Source: Streptococcus parasanguinis
GTDB lineage: Bacteria; Bacillota; Bacilli; Lactobacillales; Streptococcaceae
NCBI RefSeq assembly: GCF_031582885.1
Contig: NZ_CP133988.1
Span: 1,185,501 to 1,249,500 of the forward strand
Direction: 5' to 3'
DNA length: 64,000 nucleotides
Positions 46,211-53,823 of the stretch are shown here, piece by piece. The position numbers were made by a program, and so were the translations under genes. Below the pieces are notes generated by a model that was not told the DNA's origin, did not search any database, and saw only the letters and a program-made list of their open reading frames with translations. Numbering within the stretch: the first letter of the stretch is position 1; each line of letters starts with the position of its first letter.

Positions 46211-46381
46211 ATGAATGAAAAAAATCGTACATATTTTATTTGTGCAAGTATTATTATTTCATCTATAATTTTAGGACTCTTTATTTATAACGGAATTTAT
46301 AACGGATTTGACGTTTTGGGTCAATATATAAACGATGGCCTCAGGGTAATTAATAGTAATTTACCTAATATTTTTAGGTAG
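46211..46381 (+). CDS. small membrane protein of unknown function
   Basis: A 56-residue ORF too short for most gene finders: MNEKNRTYFI, a hydrophobic helix (CASIIISSIILGLFIYNGIY) and a polar tail ending NSNLPNIFR. TAGGAGA lies 11 nt upstream and a terminator follows 25 nt after the stop. Together with promoter 1 and the peptide remnant it makes a complete small transcription unit. An immunity role for a neighbouring peptide is possible but only by analogy. Confidence 0.6.
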   Translation: MNEKNRTYFICASIIISSIILGLFIYNGIYNGFDVLGQYINDGLRVINSNLPNIFR

Positions 46382-47094
46382 TTAATAGTAATAGAATTTA
46401 AATAAAAAACGGTAATTTAGTGAATGCTGATTGCCGTTTTTTGTTTGCTAATTCCAATAACCATTGATAGTGTAAAAAAGAATGTAAATGTTTAACAAAA
46501 GATTTGACAAATGGCTTGTACCGAAAAAGTCAGATTGGTTTTAGGAAATTATTCAAAGAAAATTAAAGTTACGTTGAAACATGATGATATTGGGGGGCAT
46601 CAAATCTTTCTTCTTTTAAATTTTACAAAACAACATTTCAATATGTTCTACTAATTGACGGCTATTTTTTAGAAAACAACCGTTGCCACCAGCTTTTTTA
46701 GTTTCTAACAATAATGTTTCATCGTGAGAGCTCCAATAAGCTGCAGCTGGCTGTTGCTTATCCAATCATGACGAAGTATTAAAAAAAGCTTCCAACACTA
46801 TTAAAGCAATTAAAAGTGGGAAAACTTAATCCGTTTAGAAAGATAAACATTTGTCTTTTTTCACATTTTTGCATCGTCTAAATTAACTATTAAATAGTGA
46901 AAGGGGGTAGTAAATGGATAAAGTGATAAAAATCGTTGGCGTGTCTTAACGCTTTTATCGGTTGGCTTTTCGTCTTCTTCTATGAGACTGACCTAGTTTA
47001 TAGTGTCACAGTGCCTCAGATATGAACGATAGCCTTCAAATAAAGATAATCAACAACAAAATAAACAAGAATAGGGAAAAGTCTTTAGGATCAA
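46382..47094. other. decayed stretch with gene fragments
   Basis: No intact gene. Two fragments are visible. On the minus strand (about 46755 to the stop at 46616-46618) a frame reads AAYWSSHDETLLLETKKAGG and NSRQLVEHIEMLFCKI. On the plus strand an ORF at 46914 with AAGGGGG reads MDKVIKIVGV, stops, and continues one frame over as NAFIGWLFVFFYETDLVYS, a frameshifted membrane peptide gene. Neither is assigned to a family. Confidence 0.45.
46406..46442 (+). terminator. terminator after the small membrane protein
   Basis: 11-bp stem AAAACGGTAAT / ATTGCCGTTTT followed by TT. Confidence 0.8.
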
Positions 47095-47141
47095 AAAACG
47101 CATAATATTAGGTTTTGAAGAACCTTGATACTATGCGTTTT
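47095..47141. terminator. terminator of the minus-strand small membrane gene
   Basis: 10-bp stem AAAACGCATA / TATGCGTTTT with an inner AGGTT/AACCT stem. A/T runs on both sides would allow bidirectional use. Confidence 0.75.
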
Positions 47142-47198
47142 ATTGTGGGGAGATTTACTTTATTTTCTCCTGAAATTGAGTTTTTACCTAGTATCGTT

Positions 47199-47405
47199 TT
47201 ACTTCCGATTAGAGATAACAAATTTATCAATGAATAGTAAGTGATATAATGCAAGTACAAATCCCCAGAAACTACCACGAAGAGAGAATTCTTGATGATT
47301 AAGAGGAAGCAAATCACGGTTTCCTATATAGATGCATGTTAAAATCACAAATAGAATCCAAAATAAATCAGTCCATTTATATTTTGAAAAATATTTTTTT
47401 AACAT
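47199..47405 (-). CDS. small two-helix membrane protein
   Basis: A 68-residue protein: basic N-terminus MLKKYFSKYKW, helix LFWILFVILTCIYIG, a polar loop NRDLLPLNHQEFSLRG and helix SFWGFVLALYHLLFIDKFVI. The start at 47405 has GAAGGTG 6 nt upstream; the longer frame to 47597 is rejected because it only reads the secreted-protein remnant backwards. The size and two-helix plan resemble bacteriocin-immunity or accessory peptides in streptococcal peptide loci, but no family is recognised. Confidence 0.65.
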   Translation of the reverse strand: MLKKYFSKYKWTDLFWILFVILTCIYIGNRDLLPLNHQEFSLRGSFWGFVLALYHLLFIDKFVISNRK

Positions 47406-47484
47406 AATAACACCTTCTTTCTTTGCTATAATAACATTATATAATAAAATGTAAGCGGATACAAATAAGAAAGGAGAAAAGCTC

Positions 47485-47702
47485 ATAAAAACTACTAAAT
47501 TTTTTGTAGTTGCTATTTCTACAGGTATCTTAACTTTTAGTCTCGCTTCGACGTCTCTTGCCTTTGCGCAAAGTTTGGCACACCACCAAAATCTCATGAT
47601 GCAAAACTCCAGACTAAGCGAGTTGTTCTTGAAGAAAGTAAAATTTATAGTTTACAGGATTTATTCAATTCTTCTAATTTAAGTGTTGAAGAACAAGAAT
47701 AA
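47485..47702 (+). pseudogene. remnant of a small secreted protein gene
   Basis: AAGGAG (47471-47476) precedes an ATA codon where ATG would be expected. The frame then reads KTTKFFVVAISTGILTFSLA and STSLAFA, a clear Sec signal peptide. It breaks near 47580 and continues in another frame as DAKLQTKRVVLEESKIYSLQ to VEEQE and a stop at 47700. Loss of start codon plus frameshift indicates a dead gene. A hairpin AAAATACA/TGTATTTT at 47783-47810 would be its terminator. Confidence 0.6.
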
Positions 47703-47831
47703 ATTACTAAAGAAAAACTAAAAATTTATGTACAATTGACTAAACTAAAGCTAAACCATTGATACAACTAATTTAGAAGCATAAAATACATTCTTTAAAA
47801 AGTGTATTTTATTTTTGTTTTGTAAATTATT

Positions 47832-47886
47832 CTGAAACTACTTTCACATATAAAAAATTGAATCCGAATTACTGCAGGCCTATAAT
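47832..47886 (+). promoter_or_regulatory. island promoter 2 with conserved upstream element
   Basis: The same 32-nt element (47832-47863) ends in the -35 TTGAAT (47858-47863), with a 17-nt spacer and TATAAT (47881-47886). After the shared block the two promoters diverge completely except for the -10, so the block itself is under selection or recently copied. Confidence 0.65.
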
Positions 47887-47960
47887 AAAGATAGGAATAA
47901 TAAGAATTCTTCCTAGAAAGGAGTATATTGTATCATATGTGACAGTATTATTAATGAATC

Positions 47961-48146
47961 ATGAAAAAAATAATTACTATAGTACAGTGCATTTTGTTTC
48001 CCGTGTCTCCTTATATAGCTAGAGAACTATGCTTGATGAGTAAAAATCTAGTCGATAATATGTTCCTTATATTCTTTATCATGCTAACAATTTCTTTTTG
48101 GCTTGGTATTTGGAAGTTGGGAGATCTTGTGGGAAATCCAAAATAG
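47961..48146 (+). CDS. small membrane protein of unknown function
   Basis: A 61-residue ORF with two hydrophobic segments (IITIVQCILFPVSPYIA and NMFLIFFIMLTISFWLGIW) and a short polar tail. It lies downstream of island promoter 2, but the good ribosome site AAAGGAG (47917) is about 38 nt upstream of the ATG. Between them a frame without a usable start overlaps this ORF as ATGA, so a short leader peptide may have been lost. Function unknown. Confidence 0.5.
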   Translation: MKKIITIVQCILFPVSPYIARELCLMSKNLVDNMFLIFFIMLTISFWLGIWKLGDLVGNPK

Positions 48147-48168
48147 AAAGTAAAAAGTTGTGCTAGAG

Positions 48169-48477
48169 ATGAGATTTTTATTTATTTTAATTATTAATAC
48201 ACCTTATTTCTTTTATTTAAAATGGAAGGATAAGCCTAAACAAAAAAATAAGTCCTTTTGTTATCTTTATAAGTTTTACATGATTTACTTGTGGTTTATC
48301 CTCATAATTTCCGTAATGGCTATCGGTATTTTATCCCTTGGAGTAGTAGCTGGTATGGGAAGAAAACTTCCGTTTGGTTTCTTTGTTATATCTTTTTTAT
48401 GTATAGTTCTATTTAGTTTCTATATTTTTAGTATTCTAAAAGAGATAAAGGACTTAAAGCAAATAAAAGGTAAGTAA
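48169..48477 (+). CDS. membrane protein of unknown function
   Basis: About 102 residues with three hydrophobic segments: MRFLFILIINTPYFFYL, FYMIYLWFILIISVMAIGILSL and PFGFFVISFLCIVLFSFYIFSI, ending in a charged tail KEIKDLKQIKGK. A GTG start 9 nt upstream is an alternative; neither start has a strong ribosome site. It follows the previous small gene by 22 nt and is closed by a hairpin at 48520-48550, so both belong to the promoter 2 transcript. Function unknown. Confidence 0.6.
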   Translation: MRFLFILIINTPYFFYLKWKDKPKQKNKSFCYLYKFYMIYLWFILIISVMAIGILSLGVVAGMGRKLPFGFFVISFLCIVLFSFYIFSILKEIKDLKQIKGK

Positions 48478-48519
48478 ATATTAACTAAGAGAACTAGCTA
48501 ACTAGCTTAAGTAAAATAT

Positions 48520-48550
48520 AACACGACCATGATTCATGAGCCGTGTTTTT
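48520..48550 (+). terminator. terminator after the promoter 2 unit
   Basis: AACACG / CGTGTT with inner CATG/CATG pairing, then TTT. From here to 48814 the DNA is AT-rich and no gene is seen. Confidence 0.6.
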
Positions 48551-48814
48551 GTATGAATGTACAATTGAAAAATTTTTAGTTTTCACTTAAATAAAGTACA
48601 TAATTGACAATGATTAGCTAAAAACATTTTTTGGTTATCTTAGAATTGAATGTTTAGAATGTGTGGTGGAGGATAAGAAGCCTTATTCATATTTGGATAG
48701 GCAAAAGGTTTTTTAGAAAGTAAAAGTATCTAACAACATCTTATGTCGTGAGCAATTATAAAATTAGTCAATTTCTTATAATTAATTTTTGAAATTTATT
48801 AACTATTATATAGT

Positions 48815-48846
48815 AAAAAAGGAGACTATGCGCTAGTCTCTTTTTT
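48815..48846. terminator. terminator beside the kinase remnant
   Basis: Stem GAGACTA / TAGTCTC flanked by six A and six T, functional in either direction. Confidence 0.8.
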
Positions 48847-48876
48847 GTCGCTTAGATTTTTATTAGAAAAAATAAA

Positions 48877-49390
48877 TTATTCTTTTGGTAATGAGTATAC
48901 TTCGATATGATTTCCAAGTATTTTAATCTTGACTGGAAGTTTATCTGATTTATCACCGTCAACATCTGATTCTAACTCAGTATCAGAAGAAATTCTAATA
49001 TTTTTTGCTTTAATATATTCGATGTGATCATTTGACACAACATCTCCTTTTAACAAATCTGGAATTGCAGATAGTTTAGAAAGGATGGAGGCATCTTTTA
49101 AAATTAAGATATTTCCATATCCATCTTTATTTTCGTCAAATAGTTTTTTATCAGCGTAATAGTTGGATAATAAGACTAAGACTTGACTGGCCTCACCGTT
49201 ATAACTTCCATTTTAAGTTTCAATATGAATATTAAACACATCGTCTTTTATGATTGACTTCATTGTATTTAATGCATATGCGAAGATCCCAAATTTTGTT
49301 TTATTTTCTATATTTTGAAAAATTTGAACACAAAAATAATGCCATGTTATTAACTTTTCCTCTTAATACACTGAAAAAATGGTAATGAAG
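48877..49390 (-). pseudogene. diacylglycerol kinase-like lipid kinase, C-terminal remnant
   Basis: On the minus strand the frame reads KTKFGIFAYALNTMKSIIKD, FNIHIET, a stop, NGSYNGEASQVLVLLSNYYA, ILILKDASILSKLSAIPDLL, then IRISSDTELESDVDGDKSDK and LPVKIKILGNHIEVYSLPKE before the stop at 48877-48879. The ISSDTELESDVDGD segment and the final beta-strand match the C-terminal domain of YegS/BmrU-type diacylglycerol kinases. The N-terminal catalytic half is absent and there is an internal stop near 49217, so the gene is dead. Confidence 0.7.
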
Positions 49391-49403
49391 ATATTAAAGA
49401 TTA

Positions 49404-49892
49404 TTAGTTATCATTTTCTCTCTTTTGCATAGAGAGAAACTCTTGAAGGAATAGTTTTTTAGCCTCTCCATCTGATGAAGTATCTAAATCCTCGATAATC
49501 ATTCTGGCTACCTCTTCGCGTGAGGTTGTTCCATACTCTTCTAACAATTTATAATCAATCCGTTCTTCAACGTTTGTATACGGGTAACGATCAAGTAAGT
49601 CATCGATACGATTATCAAATTCATACTCAGTCCATAACTCTTCAAAGACATCCCTATAATTCTCTATATTAGACTCTGAAGCAATTAAAGATAATGTATC
49701 CAGAAAGCCAGATTTATATCCTTTTATTTCTGAACAAAGAGCGATGACTTCATCTTTATTAATTTTGGTTAAATCTTCTCGGATGTCTAATAAGTCCTTA
49801 TCTCTAAAAAGTTTTTCAAAACCTTCAAGTTGAGTATTGAAGCTGCTTAATTTTGAATGCTCTGGTTGAACCAATATTTCTCTAAAATCCAT
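49404..49892 (-). CDS. acidic hypothetical protein
   Basis: A 162-residue, strongly acidic, mostly helical cytoplasmic protein (MDFREILVQPEHSKLSSF, a central KGYKSGFLDTLSLIASESN, and LLDRYPYTNVEERIDYKLLE). The start at 49892 has GGAG 6 nt upstream; an in-frame TTG four codons earlier is rejected. It is not recognised. It sits just upstream of the lipid kinase remnant on the same strand with its own ribosome site. Its length and composition recall small immunity or stress proteins, but no motif supports that. Confidence 0.65.
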   Translation of the reverse strand: MDFREILVQPEHSKLSSFNTQLEGFEKLFRDKDLLDIREDLTKINKDEVIALCSEIKGYKSGFLDTLSLIASESNIENYRDVFEELWTEYEFDNRIDDLLDRYPYTNVEERIDYKLLEEYGTTSREEVARMIIEDLDTSSDGEAKKLFLQEFLSMQKRENDN

Positions 49893-50545
49893 AATAATCT
49901 CCAAATTTCTCTAAATAAAATATTAGAGTGTCATGAATAGACACTCTTGGAATGGAAGCTAAAAGTCAAATTAACTTGGAAAGGCTTACATATAAATATT
50001 ATACATTTTATAAAAGTATACGTCAAATTTTATAAAAAATTCTCTATAAAATATAGTATTTTAAAAATTTTTTTTAAAAAAGCTCAAATTTCTATCGAAT
50101 AGAGACTGATATATCATCTTAAATTAAACATAAAATACAATAAAGTTATTTTTTTATTCATTATATTGGCGATCGAGATAGAATAAATAATATAGAAAAC
50201 AAACAAAAATAAACACGCTTTTATAGATATATAAACAAATGAATATATAAATTAACATAAATTAAAATGTTGTGAAAACGCAAACAATCTTACTATATAA
50301 AGGTTTATTGTCGTGTAAGAATATTTATGCTTTTTAAAAATACTCAAGCATTTTAGTTGACTTTGTTTGGGTAAAGGTTTATAGTTATATTAATCATAGA
50401 AAAATATTTTGGAAAAAATATCCGAAATAAGATTTTAGCTAAAATTCTACTATTTATTTTATCAATCCAAATTGATAATATTATTAATCAATGGAGATAG
50501 ATAATATTTAAATAAATATTCTTTGATTTAGAAAGGTGGCCCATT
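49893..50545. other. 653-bp AT-rich region upstream of glsB
   Basis: It holds a hairpin AGAGTGTC/GACACTCT at 49925-49947 and, near the right end, a good promoter. In between there are many poly-A/T tracts and no ORF with a ribosome site. Confidence 0.55.
50357..50385 (+). promoter_or_regulatory. promoter of the glsB gene
   Basis: TTGACT (50357-50362), 17-nt spacer, TATAGT (50380-50385). The leader would be about 150 nt, long for this window and possibly structured. Confidence 0.6.
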
Positions 50546-50785
50546 ATGCTATGGTCTATTATTGTAGGAGGCCTTATTGGTCTCATTGCAGGAGGAATTA
50601 CTAAAAAAGGTGGTTCAATGGGTATCATTGCTAATGTTTTAGCAGGTTTAATTGGTTCATCAGTTGGACAATCCCTTTTGGGCACTTGGGGCCCATCTTT
50701 AGCAGGTATGGCATTACTTCCTTCAATTGCGGGAGCTGTCATTGTTGTTTGTGTAGTTTCATTCTTCTTAGGGAAGAAGGAATAA
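50546..50785 (+). CDS. GlsB/YeaQ/YmgE family stress response membrane protein
   Basis: A 79-residue membrane protein, almost entirely hydrophobic and glycine-rich: LWSIIVGGLIGLIAGGITKK, GIIANVLAGLIGSSVGQSLL and AGAVIVVCVVSFFLGKKE. This three-helix GxxxG pattern is the transglycosylase-associated/GlsB family, induced by general stress in many bacteria. AAAGGTGG lies 8 nt before the ATG. A terminator hairpin (50806-50838) follows. Pairing with CsbD genes is a common stress-gene neighbourhood. Confidence 0.88.
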   Translation: MLWSIIVGGLIGLIAGGITKKGGSMGIIANVLAGLIGSSVGQSLLGTWGPSLAGMALLPSIAGAVIVVCVVSFFLGKKE

Positions 50786-50805
50786 ATTTCTTTTTTCAAA
50801 AATAG

Positions 50806-50844
50806 ATCATAATCTTTATAACAGGAAAAGATTATGATTTGATT
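50806..50844 (+). terminator. terminator after glsB
   Basis: 12-bp stem ATCATAATCTTT / AAAGATTATGAT followed by TTGATT. Confidence 0.8.
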
Positions 50845-50953
50845 CTATTTATGAAAAGATTCCATATTTTGAAATCACAGAAGAAAAAGGCAACTAAGTA
50901 AAAGATGCAGTTGATATAAAATAAAATATATTACAACAGATGGAGGTAATAGT

Positions 50954-51154
50954 ATGTCTACAGAAGAAAAAGTAAACCAAGCAAAAGGCGCAGTCAAAGA
51001 AGGATTCGGTAAATTGACTGGCGATAAGAAAACAGAGAAAGAAGGAGCTGCTGAAAAAGTAGTTTCTAAAGTTAAAGAAGTCGCAGAAGACGCAAAAGAT
51101 GCTGTTGAAGGAGCAATCGAAGGTGTTAAAAATATGATTAAAGGTGACGATTAA
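50954..51154 (+). CDS. CsbD family stress protein, copy 1
   Basis: A 66-residue, very charged, Lys/Glu/Ala-rich protein: [20 protein letters not shown], then [20 protein letters not shown] and a C-terminal amphipathic helix ending MIKGDD. The [20 protein letters not shown] stretch is the CsbD hallmark. These proteins accumulate under general stress and their molecular role is unknown. GGAGGTAATAGT precedes the ATG. Confidence 0.92.
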   Translation: MSTEEKVNQAKGAVKEGFGKLTGDKKTEKEGAAEKVVSKVKEVAEDAKDAVEGAIEGVKNMIKGDD

Positions 51155-51284
51155 TAGTTGTCAAGATAAAAGATGGTAAGTGGTCATAATGTAACTTGTT
51201 TTTTATAATAGGTTAAATGACAACCAGATTTAATTCGAGTAAAAATTATTCTTAGAATAAATAAATTATAATGGAGGTAATAGT

Positions 51285-51488
51285 ATGTCTACAGAAGAAA
51301 AAGTAAACCAAGCAAAAGGTGCAGTCAAAGAAGGATTCGGTAAATTGACTGGTGATAAGAAAACAGAGAAAGAAGGGGCTGCTGAAAAAGTAGTTTCTAA
51401 AGTTAAAGAAGTCGCAGAAGACGCAAAAGATGCTGTTGAAGGAGCAATCGAAGGCGTTAAAAATATGATTAAAGGTGACGATAAATAG
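51285..51488 (+). CDS. CsbD family stress protein, copy 2 (tandem duplicate)
   Basis: 67 residues, identical in protein sequence to copy 1 except for an extra C-terminal Lys. At DNA level only a few synonymous changes are seen (for example GGCGCA/GGTGCA, GGCGAT/GGTGAT). The duplicated unit includes the ribosome site GGAGGTAATAGT but not the upstream promoter region, where the two differ. The copies are about 331 bp apart and could recombine. Confidence 0.92.
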   Translation: MSTEEKVNQAKGAVKEGFGKLTGDKKTEKEGAAEKVVSKVKEVAEDAKDAVEGAIEGVKNMIKGDDK

Positions 51489-51517
51489 TTGATAATAGTC
51501 ATCTTTTAGTCCCTAAT

Positions 51518-51563
51518 GACGCATTCTAATTAGCTCCACTATGGAGAATAGAGTGCGTTTTTG
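51518..51563 (+). terminator. terminator after the CsbD pair
   Basis: ACGCATTCT... / ...AATAGAGTGCGT long imperfect stem followed by TTTTTG. Confidence 0.75.
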
Positions 51564-51686
51564 ATTTTGTGAGATTAATTTGCTATTGTAACAGACATTT
51601 TTAAAAATTGCTGTTATCATAGATAGTTTCGTAGTATTCCTGTAATGGTATTTTGTTATAACATTAACAATTAAGGAGGTATTACA

Positions 51687-52049
51687 ATGAATAAAATATT
51701 GATTCTACTATTTTTAACGATTTTGAGTATGCCTTTAATTTCATGCTCTAATCAAAGAAATCAGACTTTGGATGGGGAATATTATTGGGTTAGTGAATCT
51801 AGAAATGAACGAGCATTTACTATCTCAGGAAATAAAGGGATACTTGATAGTAGTGTTGCTGACAACTTTGTAATTGATCGAAAGAATGAAAAAATTGAGT
51901 TAATGGGCTCGCAAATGTTAAACCGTACAACAAGTTATACATATGAAGATGGCGTCTTTACTGTAGATATCTCTGGTGTAGAGCGTGATTATTATAAGAA
52001 AAATAGTGAGGCTTATAAGAAGGCACTGAAGGATTTAGATGAAAATTGA
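51687..52049 (+). CDS. small putative lipoprotein
   Basis: A 120-residue predicted lipoprotein. The signal ILILLFLTILSMPLISC gives a lipobox LISC with Cys near residue 20. The mature part has LDGEYYWVSESRNERAFTIS and SYTYEDGVFTVDISGVERDY, a small beta-rich domain resembling streptococcal lipoproteins of unknown role. AAGGAGG precedes the ATG, and a hairpin AACGCTTA/TAAGCGTT with TTT (52086-52120) ends it. Monocistronic. Confidence 0.75.
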   Translation: MNKILILLFLTILSMPLISCSNQRNQTLDGEYYWVSESRNERAFTISGNKGILDSSVADNFVIDRKNEKIELMGSQMLNRTTSYTYEDGVFTVDISGVERDYYKKNSEAYKKALKDLDEN

Positions 52050-52340
52050 CCACAATAATTAATCTTTTCTTTTGCTCTTGTCATTTAACGCTTATCCTAT
52101 ACAAAGGGATTAAGCGTTTTTATATTGTGTATCTCCTAGGTCAAGATTTGACTCTCAGTTATCCTAGTGTGTACTAAATCTGACAAAATTGACAAAATTA
52201 CATAAATTTGATATAATAAATTTATATAAGGATTTGAATCAAATTACTACAACTAAGAAAGATCCTTTAAATAACAAGCTAGCCTTGTTGCTTGCTGTAA
52301 AATAGAAACAAGTTGTATAAATAGAAAGTGAGAATACTAT

Positions 52341-52739
52341 ATGAGAATAACAAGTTTTAGAGATATGGACACCACTGAAGATTTTGAATTTGTAGAAGAA
52401 AAAATGGGAGAGTACTTCCGTTGGGGGATTGCTGATTTCTATTCGCTTCAACAAGCAACTTATTGGATTGGGGATATCTTGAGAAAAGAACCTAGCGCTA
52501 ATTTTGAAGTAAGAGCACGACTTTCAGAAGGTGATGATGTAGATGAATATGAAAGAATCGTGTTGTACGAAGGAGACCAGTGTTTTGATTCTTGGTTTTT
52601 AGAAGAGAAAGCAAGCTTCATGGCACCATATTCTATGATACTATTTCTCAATAAGGATACAAATGTGGCGTATGCTATTGAGAAAAATGAATTTGATGAG
52701 CCTGGACATGTGAAATATTTATGTGAGATAAGAAAATAA
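52341..52739 (+). CDS. hypothetical protein, 132 residues
   Basis: An acidic soluble protein without signal peptide or membrane segment: MRITSFRDMDTTEDFEFVEE, then FRWGIADFYSLQQATYWIGD, an EGDDVDEYERIVLYEGDQCF strand-rich part and a C-terminal FDEPGHVKYLCEIRK. Not recognised. The sequence has two Trp-rich patches, as seen in some immunity proteins, but nothing specific. A clear terminator (AGAGAGTT/AACTCTCT, 52739-52760) ends it. Confidence 0.65.
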   Translation: MRITSFRDMDTTEDFEFVEEKMGEYFRWGIADFYSLQQATYWIGDILRKEPSANFEVRARLSEGDDVDEYERIVLYEGDQCFDSWFLEEKASFMAPYSMILFLNKDTNVAYAIEKNEFDEPGHVKYLCEIRK

Positions 52740-52760
52740 GAGAGTTGAAAAACTCTCTTT
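52739..52760 (+). terminator. terminator after the 132-residue gene
   Basis: 8-bp stem AGAGAGTT / AACTCTCT with a GAAA loop and TT tail, overlapping the stop codon. Confidence 0.85.
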
Positions 52761-52836
52761 AAATTTAGTTATTAGTATATTGATAATTATATTTTTGAAA
52801 ACTTCTTGATAAGAAAAGGAGGATCAGAATATAGGT

Positions 52837-53053
52837 ATGAGAATTAAATACATTAAAATAATTGTATTGCTATTTATTAATCTTTTTTTAATTGGAGCTG
52901 GTATTATTACATACCCAAGAATGTAATAAAACAGTATGAGCAGATATTGTTTTACTAGAAGCATTTACTTTTTCTGCGGATTTATTTTCATCAAAGGAGT
53001 CTCAGGCTATAGAAGAAGAGCAGTATATGGTCATACACTACAAGAGAAAATAA
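52837..53053 (+). pseudogene. frameshifted small membrane protein gene
   Basis: AAGGAGG (52816) is followed by an ORF MRIKYIKIIVLLFINLFLIG then AGIITYPRM and a stop at 52924. One frame over, the sequence continues as ADIVLLEAFTFSADLFSSKE and EEEQYMVIHYKRK to a stop at 53051-53053. A single indel near 52925 would join them into a protein of about 70 residues with an N-terminal hydrophobic helix. Confidence 0.5.
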
Positions 53054-53135
53054 GTGAAGAATTTGATAACGTTAGAAAACTTTTATAATTATTTGGTACA
53101 AAAAACAAAATGACAAGCCAAAAAGCCTTGGTTAC

Positions 53136-53173
53136 CAAGGCTTTTTCCTGTTGATTTAGATGCCCCCTGCATG
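53136..53173 (+). repeat. right copy of the 38-bp direct repeat (candidate attR)
   Basis: Identical over 38 bp to 44816-44853. The hairpin AAAAAGCCTTGG/CCAAGGCTTTTT (53121-53147) is perfect here, whereas the left copy has mismatches in the outer arm, so the identical block starts inside the hairpin. Confidence 0.85.
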
Positions 53174-53579
53174 GATTTGGAAAGAACTTTCATATTGAGA
53201 GTAATTAAAAATGTTGAAATTTAATTGAATTTCGGAAGGCGCTTTTAGGTATTTTCAATATCATGATTAAAAAGTAGGGCAAAAAACATACTGAATTGAA
53301 CTGTTTAGTAGCTTAAATATATCACGCTGTTATCTAAAAAGTTAATTTTATAGAGTTTACTAAGATAGTTGCTGAGCTTTTATTTATCACTCCAACTTTA
53401 TTATTATACCATAAAAATAATTAGAAAAACAGACTTGTATTATTTTGAAATTTGTATATGATTAAGGTGTAAGAACTATAAAATAGCCTGTTAGAAAGAG
53501 GAGGAAAAGAATGAATCAGGCTATATAAAATTGGTGATTGGTATTTAATGTTGTAAAACAAGAAAGGGTAGGGTAAAAA
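53174..53579. other. 406-bp gene-free region right of the repeat
   Basis: AT-rich. A very short ORF with a strong ribosome site (AGAGGAGG, then MNQAI and stop at 53511-53528) is visible, perhaps the stump of a truncated gene. Otherwise nothing was seen. Confidence 0.45.
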
Positions 53580-53813
53580 ATGCAAATACATAAAAAAATT
53601 TTTATAGTGGCGTTGGTTTTATCTATTTGTATCTCACTATATTTTCTTATCAATCCGTCTAATATCTTCACCTTTCCGATTCCTGTGAGTGAATTTGATG
53701 ACACCACATTTAAATATTACATGTTTGTGAAGATTGGAATAGTATTATTATTTATCAAATTCTTACTGGATATATGCTTAGAATTTATCAAGAATTGGTT
53801 TAAAAATTTTTGA
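53580..53813 (+). CDS. small two-helix membrane protein
   Basis: A 77-residue protein: MQIHKKIFIVALVLSICISL as a first helix, a loop with NIFTFPIPVSEFDDTTFK, a second helix MFVKIGIVLLFIKFLLDICL and a basic end IKNWFKNF. AGGG lies 10 nt upstream. It lies outside the direct repeats, between the island and birA, and shares the large terminator with birA. Not recognised. Confidence 0.6.
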   Translation: MQIHKKIFIVALVLSICISLYFLINPSNIFTFPIPVSEFDDTTFKYYMFVKIGIVLLFIKFLLDICLEFIKNWFKNF

Positions 53814-53823
53814 TATTTCTTCA

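Noticed and set aside
47406-47597. N-terminal extension of the minus-strand small membrane protein
   Set aside because: The extension reads backwards through a recognisable signal-peptide remnant, and a good ribosome site precedes the internal ATG at 47405.
49925-50540. Possible RNA gene in the AT-rich gap before glsB
   Set aside because: Only one short hairpin and poly-A/T tracts are visible, with no promoter-terminator pair defining a unit.
44816-53173. Prophage or complete integrative element
   Set aside because: No integrase, structural, replication or conjugation genes are readable; only direct repeats and small cargo genes are present.
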